Shown: piece by piece, positions 35,262 through 44,010 of the stretch
Layout: every line of letters begins with the position of its first letter
How positions within the stretch are numbered: position 1 is the stretch's first letter
NCBI GenBank assembly: GCA_964624235.1
Contig: CAZUXY010000039.1
Location: 1 to 47,295, forward strand
Direction: 5' to 3'
Origin: CAZUXY01 sp964624235
GTDB lineage: Bacteria > Spirochaetota > UBA4802 > UBA5368
Length of the DNA: 47,295 nucleotides
Program-made: the position numbers and the translations under genes
The notes under the pieces: model-generated
Seen by the model: only the letters and a program-made list of their open reading frames with translations
Databases searched by the model: none
What the model was told of the DNA's origin: nothing

Positions 35262-36104
35262 ATGAGAATCAATCACAACATGAGCGCCATATTCGCGAAT
35301 CGGCACCTGCAGAAGGTCGCCGACCATATGGACAAGTCCATTGAAAAACTCGCATCGGGCGAGCGGATCAACAGGGCTGGAGACGATGCTTCAGGTCTGG
35401 CCGTGTCTGAAAAGATGCGGACACAGATCAACGGCCTGCTCCAGGCTGAAAAGAATTCCCAGAACGGGCTTTCTTTCATTCAGGTCGCAGAAGGATCGCT
35501 TCAGCAGATCAACGAGATTTTGCAGAGGATACGCATGCTTTCGGTGCAGTCTGCCAATGGTATTTATTCAAACGCGGACCGCATGCAGATCCAGGTGGAG
35601 GTGTCACAGTTGATCGAGGAGGTAGACCGTATCGCCACCTCGGCGGAGTTCAACAGGATGAAGATGCTTACCGGTACGTACGCAAGAGGAAGCAAGACCG
35701 GCAGCATGTTTTTCCACGTGGGCCCGAACCAGCACCAGAGAATGAGGGCCTTCATCTCGACGATGAGCGCGAAGTCTCTCAACCTGGTGGATGGAAACGC
35801 AAAGCGGTCGATTTCCACCGTTGGACAGGCCAACTCCATGATTGGATACATCGATTTGGCCCTGGACAAGCTGAATCGCCAGAGGGCAGATCTTGGAGCG
35901 TACTACAACAGGATGGAGAACACAATAAACGCGTTGTCCCGGTCGTACGAGAATATGCTTGCGGCCGATTCCCGGATTCGGGACGTGGATATGGCGGCAG
36001 AAATGGTTGAGTTCACAAAGAACGAGATTCTTGTGAAGAGTGGTACTGCGATGCTGGCTCAGGCCAATCAGAAAACGCAGCTGGTTTTGAAACTGCTCCA
36101 GTAA
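35262..36104 (+). CDS. flaB: Flagellin FlaB, second copy
   Basis: A 280-residue core flagellin of the same type: MRINHNMSAIFANRHLQKVA at the start, LASGERINRAGDDASGLAVS identical to the first copy, and ESRIRD-like DSRIRDVDMAAEMVEFTKNE and AMLAQANQKTQLVLKLLQ at the end. The middle (about 145-200) differs most from the first copy. AAGGGAGGGAG lies 6 bp before the ATG, a stronger ribosome site than the first copy. A terminator follows, so this is the end of the flagellin unit. Confidence 0.96.
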   Translation: MRINHNMSAIFANRHLQKVADHMDKSIEKLASGERINRAGDDASGLAVSEKMRTQINGLLQAEKNSQNGLSFIQVAEGSLQQINEILQRIRMLSVQSANGIYSNADRMQIQVEVSQLIEEVDRIATSAEFNRMKMLTGTYARGSKTGSMFFHVGPNQHQRMRAFISTMSAKSLNLVDGNAKRSISTVGQANSMIGYIDLALDKLNRQRADLGAYYNRMENTINALSRSYENMLAADSRIRDVDMAAEMVEFTKNEILVKSGTAMLAQANQKTQLVLKLLQ

Positions 36105-36152
36105 GAATCTATTTTAAAAGAGAGACGGGCCCGGCAGTGCGGTCGGTCTCGG

Positions 36153-36193
36153 CCCCCTCCGGTTGGGAGGCCGGAGTGGGGACATATTTTTTG
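36153..36193 (+). terminator. Terminator after the second flagellin gene
   Basis: CCCC-CTCCGG (36153-36162) pairs with CCGGAG-T-GGGG (36171-36181), leaving one bulged T, and is followed by ACATATTTTTT. It lies about 50 bp after the flagellin stop. Confidence 0.7.
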
Positions 36194-36254
36194 CGTACAC
36201 AGGGAGGTATGACGTATATAACAGTGGAAGTACCTGTTACATGGAGGTAAGGCA

Positions 36255-36602
36255 ATGGACGTAACGAAAATAATCAATGGGAAAGTGGACCCGGTGGGGC
36301 AGTCCAGGATCGTGGTCAGGGACGCCCCCGACGGGACATCCAAGGAAAAGCATGGCAGGGGGAAAGAACCGCAGATTTCCAAAGAAAGCATCATGGACGC
36401 GGTGGATGCGCTTAACGCGGCGGCCCGTTCCCTGAACAAAAAAGTGTCCTTCTCCTATCATGAAAAGGCCCACAGGGTCATCATGAAGGTGCAGGATCCG
36501 AAAACCAATGAGACCATCAGGGAAATTCCCTCGAAGGAAATGATCAAACTGCTTGAGCATATCCACGAATTCATCGGGACCTTTGTGGATGAATTGAGAT
36601 GA
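36255..36602 (+). CDS. flaG: Flagellar protein FlaG
   Basis: A 115-residue protein whose last 70 residues match the FlaG domain: ALNAAARSLNKKVSFSYHEK, RVIMKVQDPKTNETIREIPS, then KEMIKLLEHIHEFIGTFVDE. The first 40 residues are a charged, disordered tail. FlaG proteins affect filament length and sit next to fliD in many bacteria, as here. GGAGG lies before the ATG. Confidence 0.88.
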   Translation: MDVTKIINGKVDPVGQSRIVVRDAPDGTSKEKHGRGKEPQISKESIMDAVDALNAAARSLNKKVSFSYHEKAHRVIMKVQDPKTNETIREIPSKEMIKLLEHIHEFIGTFVDELR

Positions 36603-36638
36603 TTCAATGGGCCTGACTGGCTTTAGCGGTAATAACGG

Positions 36639-36666
36639 TAAGGTAAAAAGGCTTTTTTGCCGATAA
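36639..36666 (+). promoter_or_regulatory. Probable sigma-28 (FliA) promoter of fliD
   Basis: GCCGATAA at 36659-36666 is a perfect sigma-28 -10 element. A -35 of TAAG lies 16 bp upstream (36639-36642), one longer than the usual 15. It is about 100 bp before the fliD start. Confidence 0.6.
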
Positions 36667-36764
36667 TTAATTGATGAAGTGCCGCGTTTTGGGTACTTTT
36701 AAGGTAATTCCGGCAATTCCTTACCCGGAACAACCGATTGCGAGCAACCGGCGGGGTGTGTACT

Positions 36765-38795
36765 ATGCCAGTCACGATCGGAGGCATGGCCTCCGGATTA
36801 AATACCGATGACATAATAAAGAAACTGGTCGAGGTAGAAGCCCGGCCTATCATAAAGTGGGAAGAGGAGAAGCATCTCTACAATAAGCGAAAAGAGGCCT
36901 TGAAGGAACTGAAAGCCCACATGGACCGGCTCCAGGGCGCCGCAAGGGATCTGTACGGTTTCAGGGCCTCTTACCGCGAAAAAAAGGCGATATCGTCGGA
37001 CAGCGGCGTAACCGACGCCACGGCGAATAAAAACGCACAGAACGGAAAGTACAGCATCGAAGTACTCGAACTCGCGTCAACCCACAAACTGAGCACCGAC
37101 CCCATAAAAAAAGACGAGACCCTCCCCGCGGGAAAGTTCACCCTTGAGGTTAACGGAACATCAAAGACGGTAAAGTTCCGCGGGGGCACGTTGAAATCCC
37201 TCCAGGCTGAAATTGAAAGCGCCGCCTCCGGTATCGTAAGCAGTTCTTACGTGAATACCGTCGAGGACCGCCATATCCTTACACTGGAATCGCTCACGCC
37301 GGGAAAGAAAGGTGAGATCAAGATAAAGGGCGGCCAGGAATTCCTTTTCGGGCTGGGGCTTATCAAGGGGGCAAAGGACCAGGAAAAGGAAAAAATGGCG
37401 GTCGTTTTCGACAGCAAGTATTTTATCACGTATGCCGGCCCCGGCAAGGCGAAGGACGAGACCGGCAGTCTTGAGGTCGGGAAAGAGGGAAAGGCGGTCA
37501 GTATAAAAGGAACTCTCTGGAGGGACTATGTGCTGCCCGTGCAGGTGCCGGTGAAAAAGAGCACCATACTGGAATTCAATGTCGCGTACAAGGATATCGC
37601 GGAAGAAAAAGAGGCGGAGACGATGCCCTACCGTCTTGAGATCGGTCCCGAAGAGAAGACCAATATTAAAGGGATAGAGTTACAAGGTTACAACATCTCC
37701 CGTATCCGGCCCCTGGAAAAAAAGCCCCCGAAGAAGGAAATCACCGACGTGCTGGGCATCGGCGTAGTGTCAGAGGGGAAGGAGGGGAGGATTGAAAAAC
37801 TGTACCCGGTGGACAGAAAATTCTCGGGCAAAATGGAAATTCCCCTGGGGAAGGATTTTGAAAACCGTTCCATAAGTAAAATTATATTTTACGCCAATGA
37901 CGGAACGGCGCTGTTTTCCAACGCCTCCATATTCACCCCGGTCGAGGGTACGGGACTGCTGGAGCCGAAAAATGAAATCCGTAAAGCCTCCGACGCGCGA
38001 GTGAAGGTGGACGGCATCGAGGTGGTCCGCGACCGCAATGACGGCCTTAATGACCTGATAAAGGGGCTGAACATCAACCTGCATGGCATATCCAGGGGTC
38101 CCGTTTCGATAAACGTGGAACCCGATATCGAAAAGGCGACGGAAAAGATCAGGAAGTTCGTCGAGGTCTACAACAAGTATCTCGATTTCAACCGTGAGAT
38201 CATCAAGGCTGAAAGAAGCTCCAAACCCGGGGAATACCGAAAGTCCCGATCGAAAACGGGGATATTCATGGGGGACATGACTATCCTGAGGCTGGAGAAT
38301 TCGCTTAAAGAAACGATAGGCAGCGCCTATCCCAGCCGCGCCGACAATCCTATAAAAATACTTCCCCAGATCGGCGTTTCCACCGGTGCGATCAACGCGC
38401 CGTGGGAAACCATCAGGATGGGAAAACTGGTTATCGATGAATCAAAGCTCACCAAAACCATCCGGGAAAATCCCGAGGGAGTGGAACAGTTTTTCGGTTC
38501 CGACACCGACGGCGACAACCGGATCGACAACGGGATGGCTTTCAGGGTCGAGTCCAACCTCAGGCCCTATGTCTCCTCAGGCAAGAACATCATCGCTTCC
38601 AAAATGGACATGGAAGACACCAACATAAAGCTCGCCGACGAGAGAATAGAACGGCACCAGGACCATCTGAAGAAATACGAGGATAAACTCAGAAAAAAAT
38701 TCTCTGCCATGGAAAAGTCCCTTACCGGCGCGAAGGCCCAGCGGGACTGGCTGAACAATCAGCTCAAGGGGGCCGAGAAAAAAGAAGAGAAGTAG
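36765..38795 (+). CDS. fliD: Flagellar filament cap protein FliD
   Basis: The cap on which flagellin subunits assemble. The 676-residue protein begins with the FliD signature (IGGMASGLNTDDIIKKLVEV, EARPIIKWEEEKHLYNKRKE) and ends with the FliD C-terminal domain (VEQFFGSDTDGDNRIDNGMA, then a coiled coil DEDTNIKLADERIERHQDHL-like and EKSLTGAKAQRDWLNNQLKG). At 676 residues it is longer than the E. coli cap (about 470), the excess being a Lys-rich middle part. Start 36765 fits the family; a GTG-type start at 36738 would add nine residues. It is likely transcribed from the sigma-28 promoter just upstream. Confidence 0.93.
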   Translation: MPVTIGGMASGLNTDDIIKKLVEVEARPIIKWEEEKHLYNKRKEALKELKAHMDRLQGAARDLYGFRASYREKKAISSDSGVTDATANKNAQNGKYSIEVLELASTHKLSTDPIKKDETLPAGKFTLEVNGTSKTVKFRGGTLKSLQAEIESAASGIVSSSYVNTVEDRHILTLESLTPGKKGEIKIKGGQEFLFGLGLIKGAKDQEKEKMAVVFDSKYFITYAGPGKAKDETGSLEVGKEGKAVSIKGTLWRDYVLPVQVPVKKSTILEFNVAYKDIAEEKEAETMPYRLEIGPEEKTNIKGIELQGYNISRIRPLEKKPPKKEITDVLGIGVVSEGKEGRIEKLYPVDRKFSGKMEIPLGKDFENRSISKIIFYANDGTALFSNASIFTPVEGTGLLEPKNEIRKASDARVKVDGIEVVRDRNDGLNDLIKGLNINLHGISRGPVSINVEPDIEKATEKIRKFVEVYNKYLDFNREIIKAERSSKPGEYRKSRSKTGIFMGDMTILRLENSLKETIGSAYPSRADNPIKILPQIGVSTGAINAPWETIRMGKLVIDESKLTKTIRENPEGVEQFFGSDTDGDNRIDNGMAFRVESNLRPYVSSGKNIIASKMDMEDTNIKLADERIERHQDHLKKYEDKLRKKFSAMEKSLTGAKAQRDWLNNQLKGAEKKEEK

Positions 38796-38907
38796 ATATA
38801 CGGGACACAGGGGGCATATCGGGGAACCATGCCGATCCGGTGTTGCAGACGCGGGGCGTGCAGTCTTCCCTGCCGACCATTATCATCAGTAAGAAAGGAG
38901 ACGTGTA

Positions 38908-39882
38908 GTGGACATTCAGATAAACAGTCATCCGGTGAGCTTCGATCTGGAGCAGGAAAGGAATGTCGCCGAAGTGGTCACTTCGGTTTCGCGATGGGCT
39001 CAGGCCAGGGATTTCGTGTTCATCGAGGCGTATATCGATGATGTCGGCTATACCGTGGACCGCATACCCGACGTCTCCATAGACCGGGTGGAACGTCTCA
39101 ACTGCATCGTCCAGTCCAAGGCCGACGTGGTCATCTCTTCCATTGAGGAAGGTATAAGGTATTGTGACCGTGTCATCGGCTTCGCTCATAATGCCGCCGC
39201 CGGCGCCCCCGCCCGGAAGGAGCAGGCGGAAGCACTGGCAGGCGGGATTGTGTGGATCAAAGACATGGTAACGAGCGTACTTACCCTGCTTTCGATCAAC
39301 ATCGGCACGGTTTCATTAAAAGACCGCGGCCTTGAAACAATACTTAAAGAACTGGATGAATTGAGGGACGCGGCTGAAGCGCGCGAATCCGAGCGGATGA
39401 TCGGCCTGTTTACCGAACTGAAGAATGCTTTCCGGCTGCTTTTGATGAGCGAAAACCTGAAGATGCTGGTGATCCAGAGCCTGGATTCGCCCGACATACT
39501 CATAGACGCACTGAAGGAGATCAAAAAAAGCATCCCGGAGCAGAGGGAAAACCTCTCATCGGCCGCCGCGGCCTACCAGTCGGGGAAGGACGGTGAAGCC
39601 GCGGAAAGGCTGCAGCGGTTCATAGACTTTATCTTCGGCTATATCCGTACCTGCCACCAGACCGCTCCCGTATTCCAGGTTAACCTGAGGGACGTTGCGA
39701 TTGAAGGCGTTTCCCTGGAAGAGAAAAACGGCGCGATACAGCATCTGCTGGCCGAAATGCATAACGCCCTGGAAAACAACGATATGGTGAGCCTCTCGGA
39801 CATACTGGAATATGAACTCAACCCCGCGTTCGGGAACATTGAACGGTATATAGACCTCCTGATTGAAAAGATCGGTTCATGA
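38908..39882 (+). CDS. Unrecognised protein of the flagellar cluster
   Basis: A 324-residue cytoplasmic protein directly after fliD. The first 60 residues (MDIQINSHPVSFDLEQERNV, then VFIEAYIDDVGYTVDRI) look like a small beta-grasp fold; the rest is almost all helical, with repeated Leu/Ile heptads. GTG start at 38908 with AAAGGAG 9 bp upstream. No signal peptide, membrane segment or enzymatic motif. Position suggests a flagellin/FliD chaperone or assembly regulator (FliS and FliT are not otherwise present here), but that is inference. Confidence 0.75.
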   Translation: MDIQINSHPVSFDLEQERNVAEVVTSVSRWAQARDFVFIEAYIDDVGYTVDRIPDVSIDRVERLNCIVQSKADVVISSIEEGIRYCDRVIGFAHNAAAGAPARKEQAEALAGGIVWIKDMVTSVLTLLSINIGTVSLKDRGLETILKELDELRDAAEARESERMIGLFTELKNAFRLLLMSENLKMLVIQSLDSPDILIDALKEIKKSIPEQRENLSSAAAAYQSGKDGEAAERLQRFIDFIFGYIRTCHQTAPVFQVNLRDVAIEGVSLEEKNGAIQHLLAEMHNALENNDMVSLSDILEYELNPAFGNIERYIDLLIEKIGS

Positions 39883-39908
39883 CCGCGTCCGAACCGTGCA
39901 CAATTGGT

Positions 39909-39936
39909 TTGACATTAATATTTTTCGAAGGATACT
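39909..39936 (+). promoter_or_regulatory. Probable sigma-70 promoter of argH-mgtC
   Basis: TTGACA (39909-39914), a 16-bp spacer and GATACT (39931-39936). It is about 140 bp before the argH ATG, starting shortly after the preceding stop codon. Confidence 0.5.
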
Positions 39937-40074
39937 GGCGCCGTCGCATTACCCGGGTTAAGGATGCTTTCCCCGGACAGGGAAATGCGGAAGCTGATGC
40001 GCCCTGAATGTGCGACTATTCCGCACGTTTAATGGCATATAATCTCGTATAATCAATAGAACGGATTCGTGACG

Positions 40075-41493
40075 ATGAGCCGGAAAAAGGAAAATAAAGA
40101 TACGCAGGTGAAAAAACCGTGGGGCGGGCGTTTCGCAAACAAAACCTCCGGCATTACCGAGGAAATATCAGCATCGGTCCATTTCGACGGGCGGCTGTAC
40201 CGTCAGGACATACGGGGGTCCATCGCCCACGCGCGTATGCTCAACCGCATAGGCGTGCTGTCCGACCTGGAACGCGATGAGATCATCATCGGGCTTGAGG
40301 GCATTCGCGGGGAAATCGAACAGGGAACCTTCGAGTTCGAAACCTCGCTCGAAGACGTGCATATGAACATCGAGGCCCGCCTGACAGAAAAGATCGGCGA
40401 TGCGGGAAGGAAGCTCCACACCGCCCGTTCCAGGAACGACCAGGTCGCCCTGGACCTGCGCCTTTATGTACGGGACGAGGCGGCCCTGATAAAGGAATTG
40501 CTGCGTGACCTGGTGCAGCTTCTTGCCGAAAGGGCCGAGGAACACCTGGACCTGGTGATGCCGGGATACACCCACCTGCAGGTGGCCCAGCCCGTAAGGT
40601 TCTCTCACCATCTGCTGGCCCACGCGTGGGCGCTGGTCAGGGACATGGGAAGGCTTCGTCAGGCCGTCGATTCATGCGCGGAACTGCCCCTGGGATCGGG
40701 CGCGCTCGGGGGCGTGAACTATCCCGCCGACCGGGAGTTTCTGCGTAAAGAACTGGGATTCGCACGCATTACCCCCAATTCCATGGACGCCGTGAGCGAC
40801 CGCGACTTCGTGCTTGATTTTCTTTATTTCGCGGCGGTCCTGGGAACGCACCTCTCCCGCTTCTGCGAGGAACTGGTGCTCTGGTCCAGCGCGGAGTTCG
40901 GCTTCATACGACTTTCCGATTCGGTGACCACGGGATCGTCCATCATGCCGCAGAAGCGCAACCCCGACATCGCCGAGCTGGTGCGCGGGAAAACCGGCCG
41001 CCTCTACGGGAACCTGGTATCCCTCCTGACCGCCCTCAAGGGACTACCACTGACGTACAACCGCGATCTTCAGGAAGACAAGGAGCCCCTCTTCGATTCG
41101 GTGGACACGGTGAAGCTGGCCCTGCGGGGCATGATCGAGATGATCGCATCGATGACGGTAGACCGCGACGCGATCGGGAGAGCGCTCTACCGAAATTTCT
41201 CCACCGCCACCGATCTGGCCGACTACCTGGCCCGCAAGGGCGTGCCTTTTCGCAGATCTCACGAGATTGTGGGTTCCCTGGTGCGGCACTGTGAATCTGA
41301 AAAGATCGATTTCTTCACCATGACCGCGGCGGCGCTGCGTGAGTTCGCGCCCGAGTTCGGCGATGACGCGGCGGCGCTGCTCGATCCGGTGACTTCTCCC
41401 GAAAGAAAACTCTCGGCCGGAGGCACATCGCTCACGGAAGTGAAGAAACAGCTTGCGCGACTCAAATCAGTATTATCAGAGGAAGGAAAATGA
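40075..41493 (+). CDS. argH: Argininosuccinate lyase
   Basis: Splits argininosuccinate into arginine and fumarate, the last step of arginine synthesis. The 472-residue protein carries the fumarase/aspartase signature GSSIMPQKRNPDIAEL and the family N-terminus KPWGGRFANKTSGITEEISA, HTARSRNDQVALDLRL and MPGYTHLQVAQPVRFSHHLL. ATG 40075 is preferred to GTG 40069; neither has a clear ribosome site. Its stop overlaps the mgtC start (ATGA), so the two are translationally coupled. Confidence 0.97.
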   Translation: MSRKKENKDTQVKKPWGGRFANKTSGITEEISASVHFDGRLYRQDIRGSIAHARMLNRIGVLSDLERDEIIIGLEGIRGEIEQGTFEFETSLEDVHMNIEARLTEKIGDAGRKLHTARSRNDQVALDLRLYVRDEAALIKELLRDLVQLLAERAEEHLDLVMPGYTHLQVAQPVRFSHHLLAHAWALVRDMGRLRQAVDSCAELPLGSGALGGVNYPADREFLRKELGFARITPNSMDAVSDRDFVLDFLYFAAVLGTHLSRFCEELVLWSSAEFGFIRLSDSVTTGSSIMPQKRNPDIAELVRGKTGRLYGNLVSLLTALKGLPLTYNRDLQEDKEPLFDSVDTVKLALRGMIEMIASMTVDRDAIGRALYRNFSTATDLADYLARKGVPFRRSHEIVGSLVRHCESEKIDFFTMTAAALREFAPEFGDDAAALLDPVTSPERKLSAGGTSLTEVKKQLARLKSVLSEEGK

Positions 41494-42185
41494 TCGACGC
41501 GATAACCGGACTGAGCATATTCTCGCCCTTCACCGTGACGGTACGGCTTCTGGCGGCGATGCTGGCGGGGTTCATCATCGGCTATGAACGTGAAAAGCAT
41601 TATCAGCCCGCGGGGCTGCGCACCCACATGGTTCTGTCGATGGGCGCCGCCGTGGTGATGATCATATCCATCAACCTCCCTCTTTCATTCCTGGAAAACA
41701 ACCCCAACGTCGATCCGGGAAGGATCTCGGCCCAGGTGATCAGCGGTATCGGATTTCTGGGCGCCGGCGCCATTTTAAGGTACGGGCTGAATGTAAAAGG
41801 GCTCACCACGGCTGCGTCGATATGGACCACGTCGGGCATAGGCCTGGCCTTCGGTGCCGGGTTTTATTTCCTGGGATTCACGGCGAGCGTACTCCTGGTG
41901 ATAATCTTACAGGTATTCGACAGGATAGAAGACCGTATCTTCGAACAACGCCACTGGCGCACCCTCACCGTGGCGTTCGATTCAAGGAAAATCACCGCGG
42001 AGAAGATCATAAAGACCGTAAAGGAATTTAATGTAAAGATAAAGAACGTATCGGTTCTGGAGCGGGTGTCGAAAGGGACCACCGAGGTTACCATCAGCTG
42101 CTGGATGGACGATAAAACCCATTCCGATCCGCTTTTCAACCGCGTGAAAAAAATGGGGAACATCAAGACCCTCAGCCTGGAGTGA
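41490..42185 (+). CDS. MgtC/SapB-family membrane protein
   Basis: A 231-residue protein with four or five N-terminal membrane helices bearing the MgtC core (VRLLAAMLAGFIIGYEREKH, PAGLRTHMVLSMGAAVVMII, ISGIGFLGAGAILRYGLNVK, GLTTAASIWTTSGIGLAFGA) and a C-terminal soluble ACT-like domain of about 75 residues. MgtC proteins modulate ATP synthase and Mg2+/phosphate homeostasis in Salmonella; the role here is not known. Coupling with argH is unusual for function and may only reflect shared expression. Confidence 0.9.
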   Translation: MIDAITGLSIFSPFTVTVRLLAAMLAGFIIGYEREKHYQPAGLRTHMVLSMGAAVVMIISINLPLSFLENNPNVDPGRISAQVISGIGFLGAGAILRYGLNVKGLTTAASIWTTSGIGLAFGAGFYFLGFTASVLLVIILQVFDRIEDRIFEQRHWRTLTVAFDSRKITAEKIIKTVKEFNVKIKNVSVLERVSKGTTEVTISCWMDDKTHSDPLFNRVKKMGNIKTLSLE

Positions 42186-42327
42186 TGGACCGGAGTGTCC
42201 GTGAAAAATTATTGCGTTTAGTGGTCATACCGAATTCGCCAGGCTGAGCAGGAAGACGGGCTCCCGTGGTTTTCACAGGTGGCCCAATCTTACGGGGAGA
42301 TCAAAGTCGAAAAGAGGGAAACGCATT

Positions 42328-42720
42328 ATGCCGGAAAGAAGCAGCGACTGGATGCGTCAGGCCGAACGGGACCTTGCGAGCGCAAGGATCCAGTCGGTTA
42401 ACGGGTTTCATGAATGGGCCTGTTTTATCGCGCAACAGGCGGCCGAAAAAGCCGTTAAATCGGTATACCAGCGGATGGGCGGTGAGGCATGGGGGCATTC
42501 AGTAAGTGAACTGTTGAAAGGCCTTAAGGACAGGCTTGACATCGGGGAAGAACTGATTGACAAAGCCAGGGAACTGGATCGCTTTTATATTCCTTCCCGA
42601 TATCCGAATGGATGGCATTCCGGGATTCCCGGCGAATACTTCAACGAGAAGGATTCACAGCATGCAATCGGTAATACAGAAGAAATACTCAGGTTCTGTC
42701 AAGATATTCTGGCTCGATAG
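42328..42720 (+). CDS. HEPN-domain protein (first HEPN/MNT pair)
   Basis: A 130-residue all-helical HEPN protein: WMRQAERDLASARIQSVNGF, EWACFIAQQAAEKAVKSVYQ, HSVSELLKGLKDRLD, and ELDRFYIPSRYPNGW. The Arg-x5-His of RYPNGWH may be the RNase motif, but it is not the RX4HXY form of HepT. The last 59 bp overlap the next gene, an MNT nucleotidyltransferase. HEPN/MNT pairs act as toxin and antitoxin, or as nucleotide-transfer modules. Order here is HEPN first. Confidence 0.88.
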   Translation: MPERSSDWMRQAERDLASARIQSVNGFHEWACFIAQQAAEKAVKSVYQRMGGEAWGHSVSELLKGLKDRLDIGEELIDKARELDRFYIPSRYPNGWHSGIPGEYFNEKDSQHAIGNTEEILRFCQDILAR

Positions 42721-43039
42721 GGAGCGGCTTTTCAAAAACATTGAAAAGTCGGCAGGCTCCCTTGCGTCCGAACGCGACGAGGTGCGGAAAATAGTACTCT
42801 TCGGCTCGGTCGCGGAAGGCAGGGCGCTCCCTTCAAGCGATGTGGATATAATGATTATAGTGAGGCGGTCGGATGTCGGATTTATTGACCGCCCCCTGAT
42901 ATATAACAGATACTTTGATAATGTAGGTCTCGCGGTGGATCTGTTTGTGTACACCGAGGATGAAGTTTTGCGCAATAATATAGGACTGGTGAAAACGGCG
43001 ACCGCGAGAGGAGTGGTCCTGTTCGCTCGAACCGGCTGA
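42662..43039 (+). CDS. MNT nucleotidyltransferase (first HEPN/MNT pair)
   Basis: A 125-residue minimal nucleotidyltransferase with the GSx10DxD motif (GSVAEGRALPSSDVDIMI). Such proteins neutralise HEPN toxins, in one studied case by AMP addition. ATG 42662 lies inside the HEPN reading frame; a longer upstream frame start at 42557 would duplicate that coding stretch and is less likely. The overlap guarantees matched production of both partners. Confidence 0.85.
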   Translation: MQSVIQKKYSGSVKIFWLDRERLFKNIEKSAGSLASERDEVRKIVLFGSVAEGRALPSSDVDIMIIVRRSDVGFIDRPLIYNRYFDNVGLAVDLFVYTEDEVLRNNIGLVKTATARGVVLFARTG

Positions 43040-43055
43040 GTAGTCATCGGTTACT

Positions 43056-43748
43056 TTATAACCGGTCTCCGTCCGGCTCAATCAATAACCGCGCAATGTC
43101 ATAATCAAATGCAGTGGTGATTTTAATATTCCTCCGGTCACCTTCGACCATCTTCACCCTGTATCCTGCATCTATTGCCAGCGTAACGTCATCGGTGGCA
43201 TCAAAAACCCCGGCACCGCGGGCCTTCTCGTGTGCCGCACGGATGACCGCGTAGCGGAATCCCTGGGGTGTCTGGGTCAGGTAAAAGCGGTGACGGAGGG
43301 GAACGGCGGACACAACACCCTCATCGACCTCGGTCACGGTGTCGGTGGAAGGAACATACACGCCGGCGGCGCCGTGTGTGCGTACGGCACTGACGCATTC
43401 CATTATAACACCGGCCGTCACGAATGGCCGTGCCGCGTCGTGTACCAGAACAATGTCGTCGTCGCCGAAGCCGCGGCACGTGAGGGCGTTCCATACCGAA
43501 CCCTGCCGGGTGGCGCCTCCGGCGATCACTTTCGCGAACCCGTATTCCTCGATAATGCGGCGGGTTTCATCAAGGAATTCCTCCGGGGCCGTCACGATGA
43601 TGCCGGTGATCGCGTCCAGGGACGAGCACACCTCAAGCGACCGGGCGATCACCGGCTTCCCGCCCAGGGGAAGGAACTGCTTGGGGGTGTCCCCGCCCAG
43701 CCGGGTGCCCGTCCCTCCGGCCAGGATGACGGCAAATATCTTTTCCAT
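43056..43748 (-). CDS. ispD: 2-C-methyl-D-erythritol 4-phosphate cytidylyltransferase
   Basis: Third enzyme of the MEP pathway to isoprenoid precursors, using CTP. The 230-residue protein has the nucleotide site VILAGGTGTRLGGDTPKQFL, then VHDAARPFV, LTQTPQGFRYAVI and DDVTLAIDAGYRVKMVEGD. I start at ATG 43748 (MEKIFAVILAGG), the normal IspD beginning; ATG 43775 adds nine residues. It supplies the precursor for the polyprenyl synthase at 222. It lies alone between the two HEPN/MNT pairs, on the opposite strand. Confidence 0.95.
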   Translation of the reverse strand: MEKIFAVILAGGTGTRLGGDTPKQFLPLGGKPVIARSLEVCSSLDAITGIIVTAPEEFLDETRRIIEEYGFAKVIAGGATRQGSVWNALTCRGFGDDDIVLVHDAARPFVTAGVIMECVSAVRTHGAAGVYVPSTDTVTEVDEGVVSAVPLRHRFYLTQTPQGFRYAVIRAAHEKARGAGVFDATDDVTLAIDAGYRVKMVEGDRRNIKITTAFDYDIARLLIEPDGDRL

Positions 43749-43890
43749 GCTGCGATTATCTGGTGCAGGCGGCATGGTATTATTACAGGGTCGGGTGAAA
43801 TTAAATCAAGGGATTTATTTTGAAAACCATTCTTCATGACAGAGTGGGGGAGGAGGTAATCTAAATGTCGTTGACTCCGGCGCCGTATTA

Positions 43891-43948
43891 GATTATTATA
43901 CCATGATACATTAAATAATGTTCCACGTCTCAGGATTATTCTACCATG
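43891..43948. repeat. Direct repeats upstream of the second MNT/HEPN pair
   Basis: GATTATTATACCATG (43891-43905) and GATTATTCTACCATG (43934-43948) are the same in 14 of 15 bases, 43 bp apart (four helical turns). TTCCAC (43921-43926) and GTGGAA (43948-43953) add an inverted pair. The block is 60-120 bp before the MNT gene and could be the operator by which the pair represses itself. Confidence 0.55.
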
Positions 43949-44010
43949 TGGAAAGTGAAACGAAAGTAGCAGATGAAGTCCTTTGATCCCAAGGGCTGAT
44001 CGAAAAGGAT

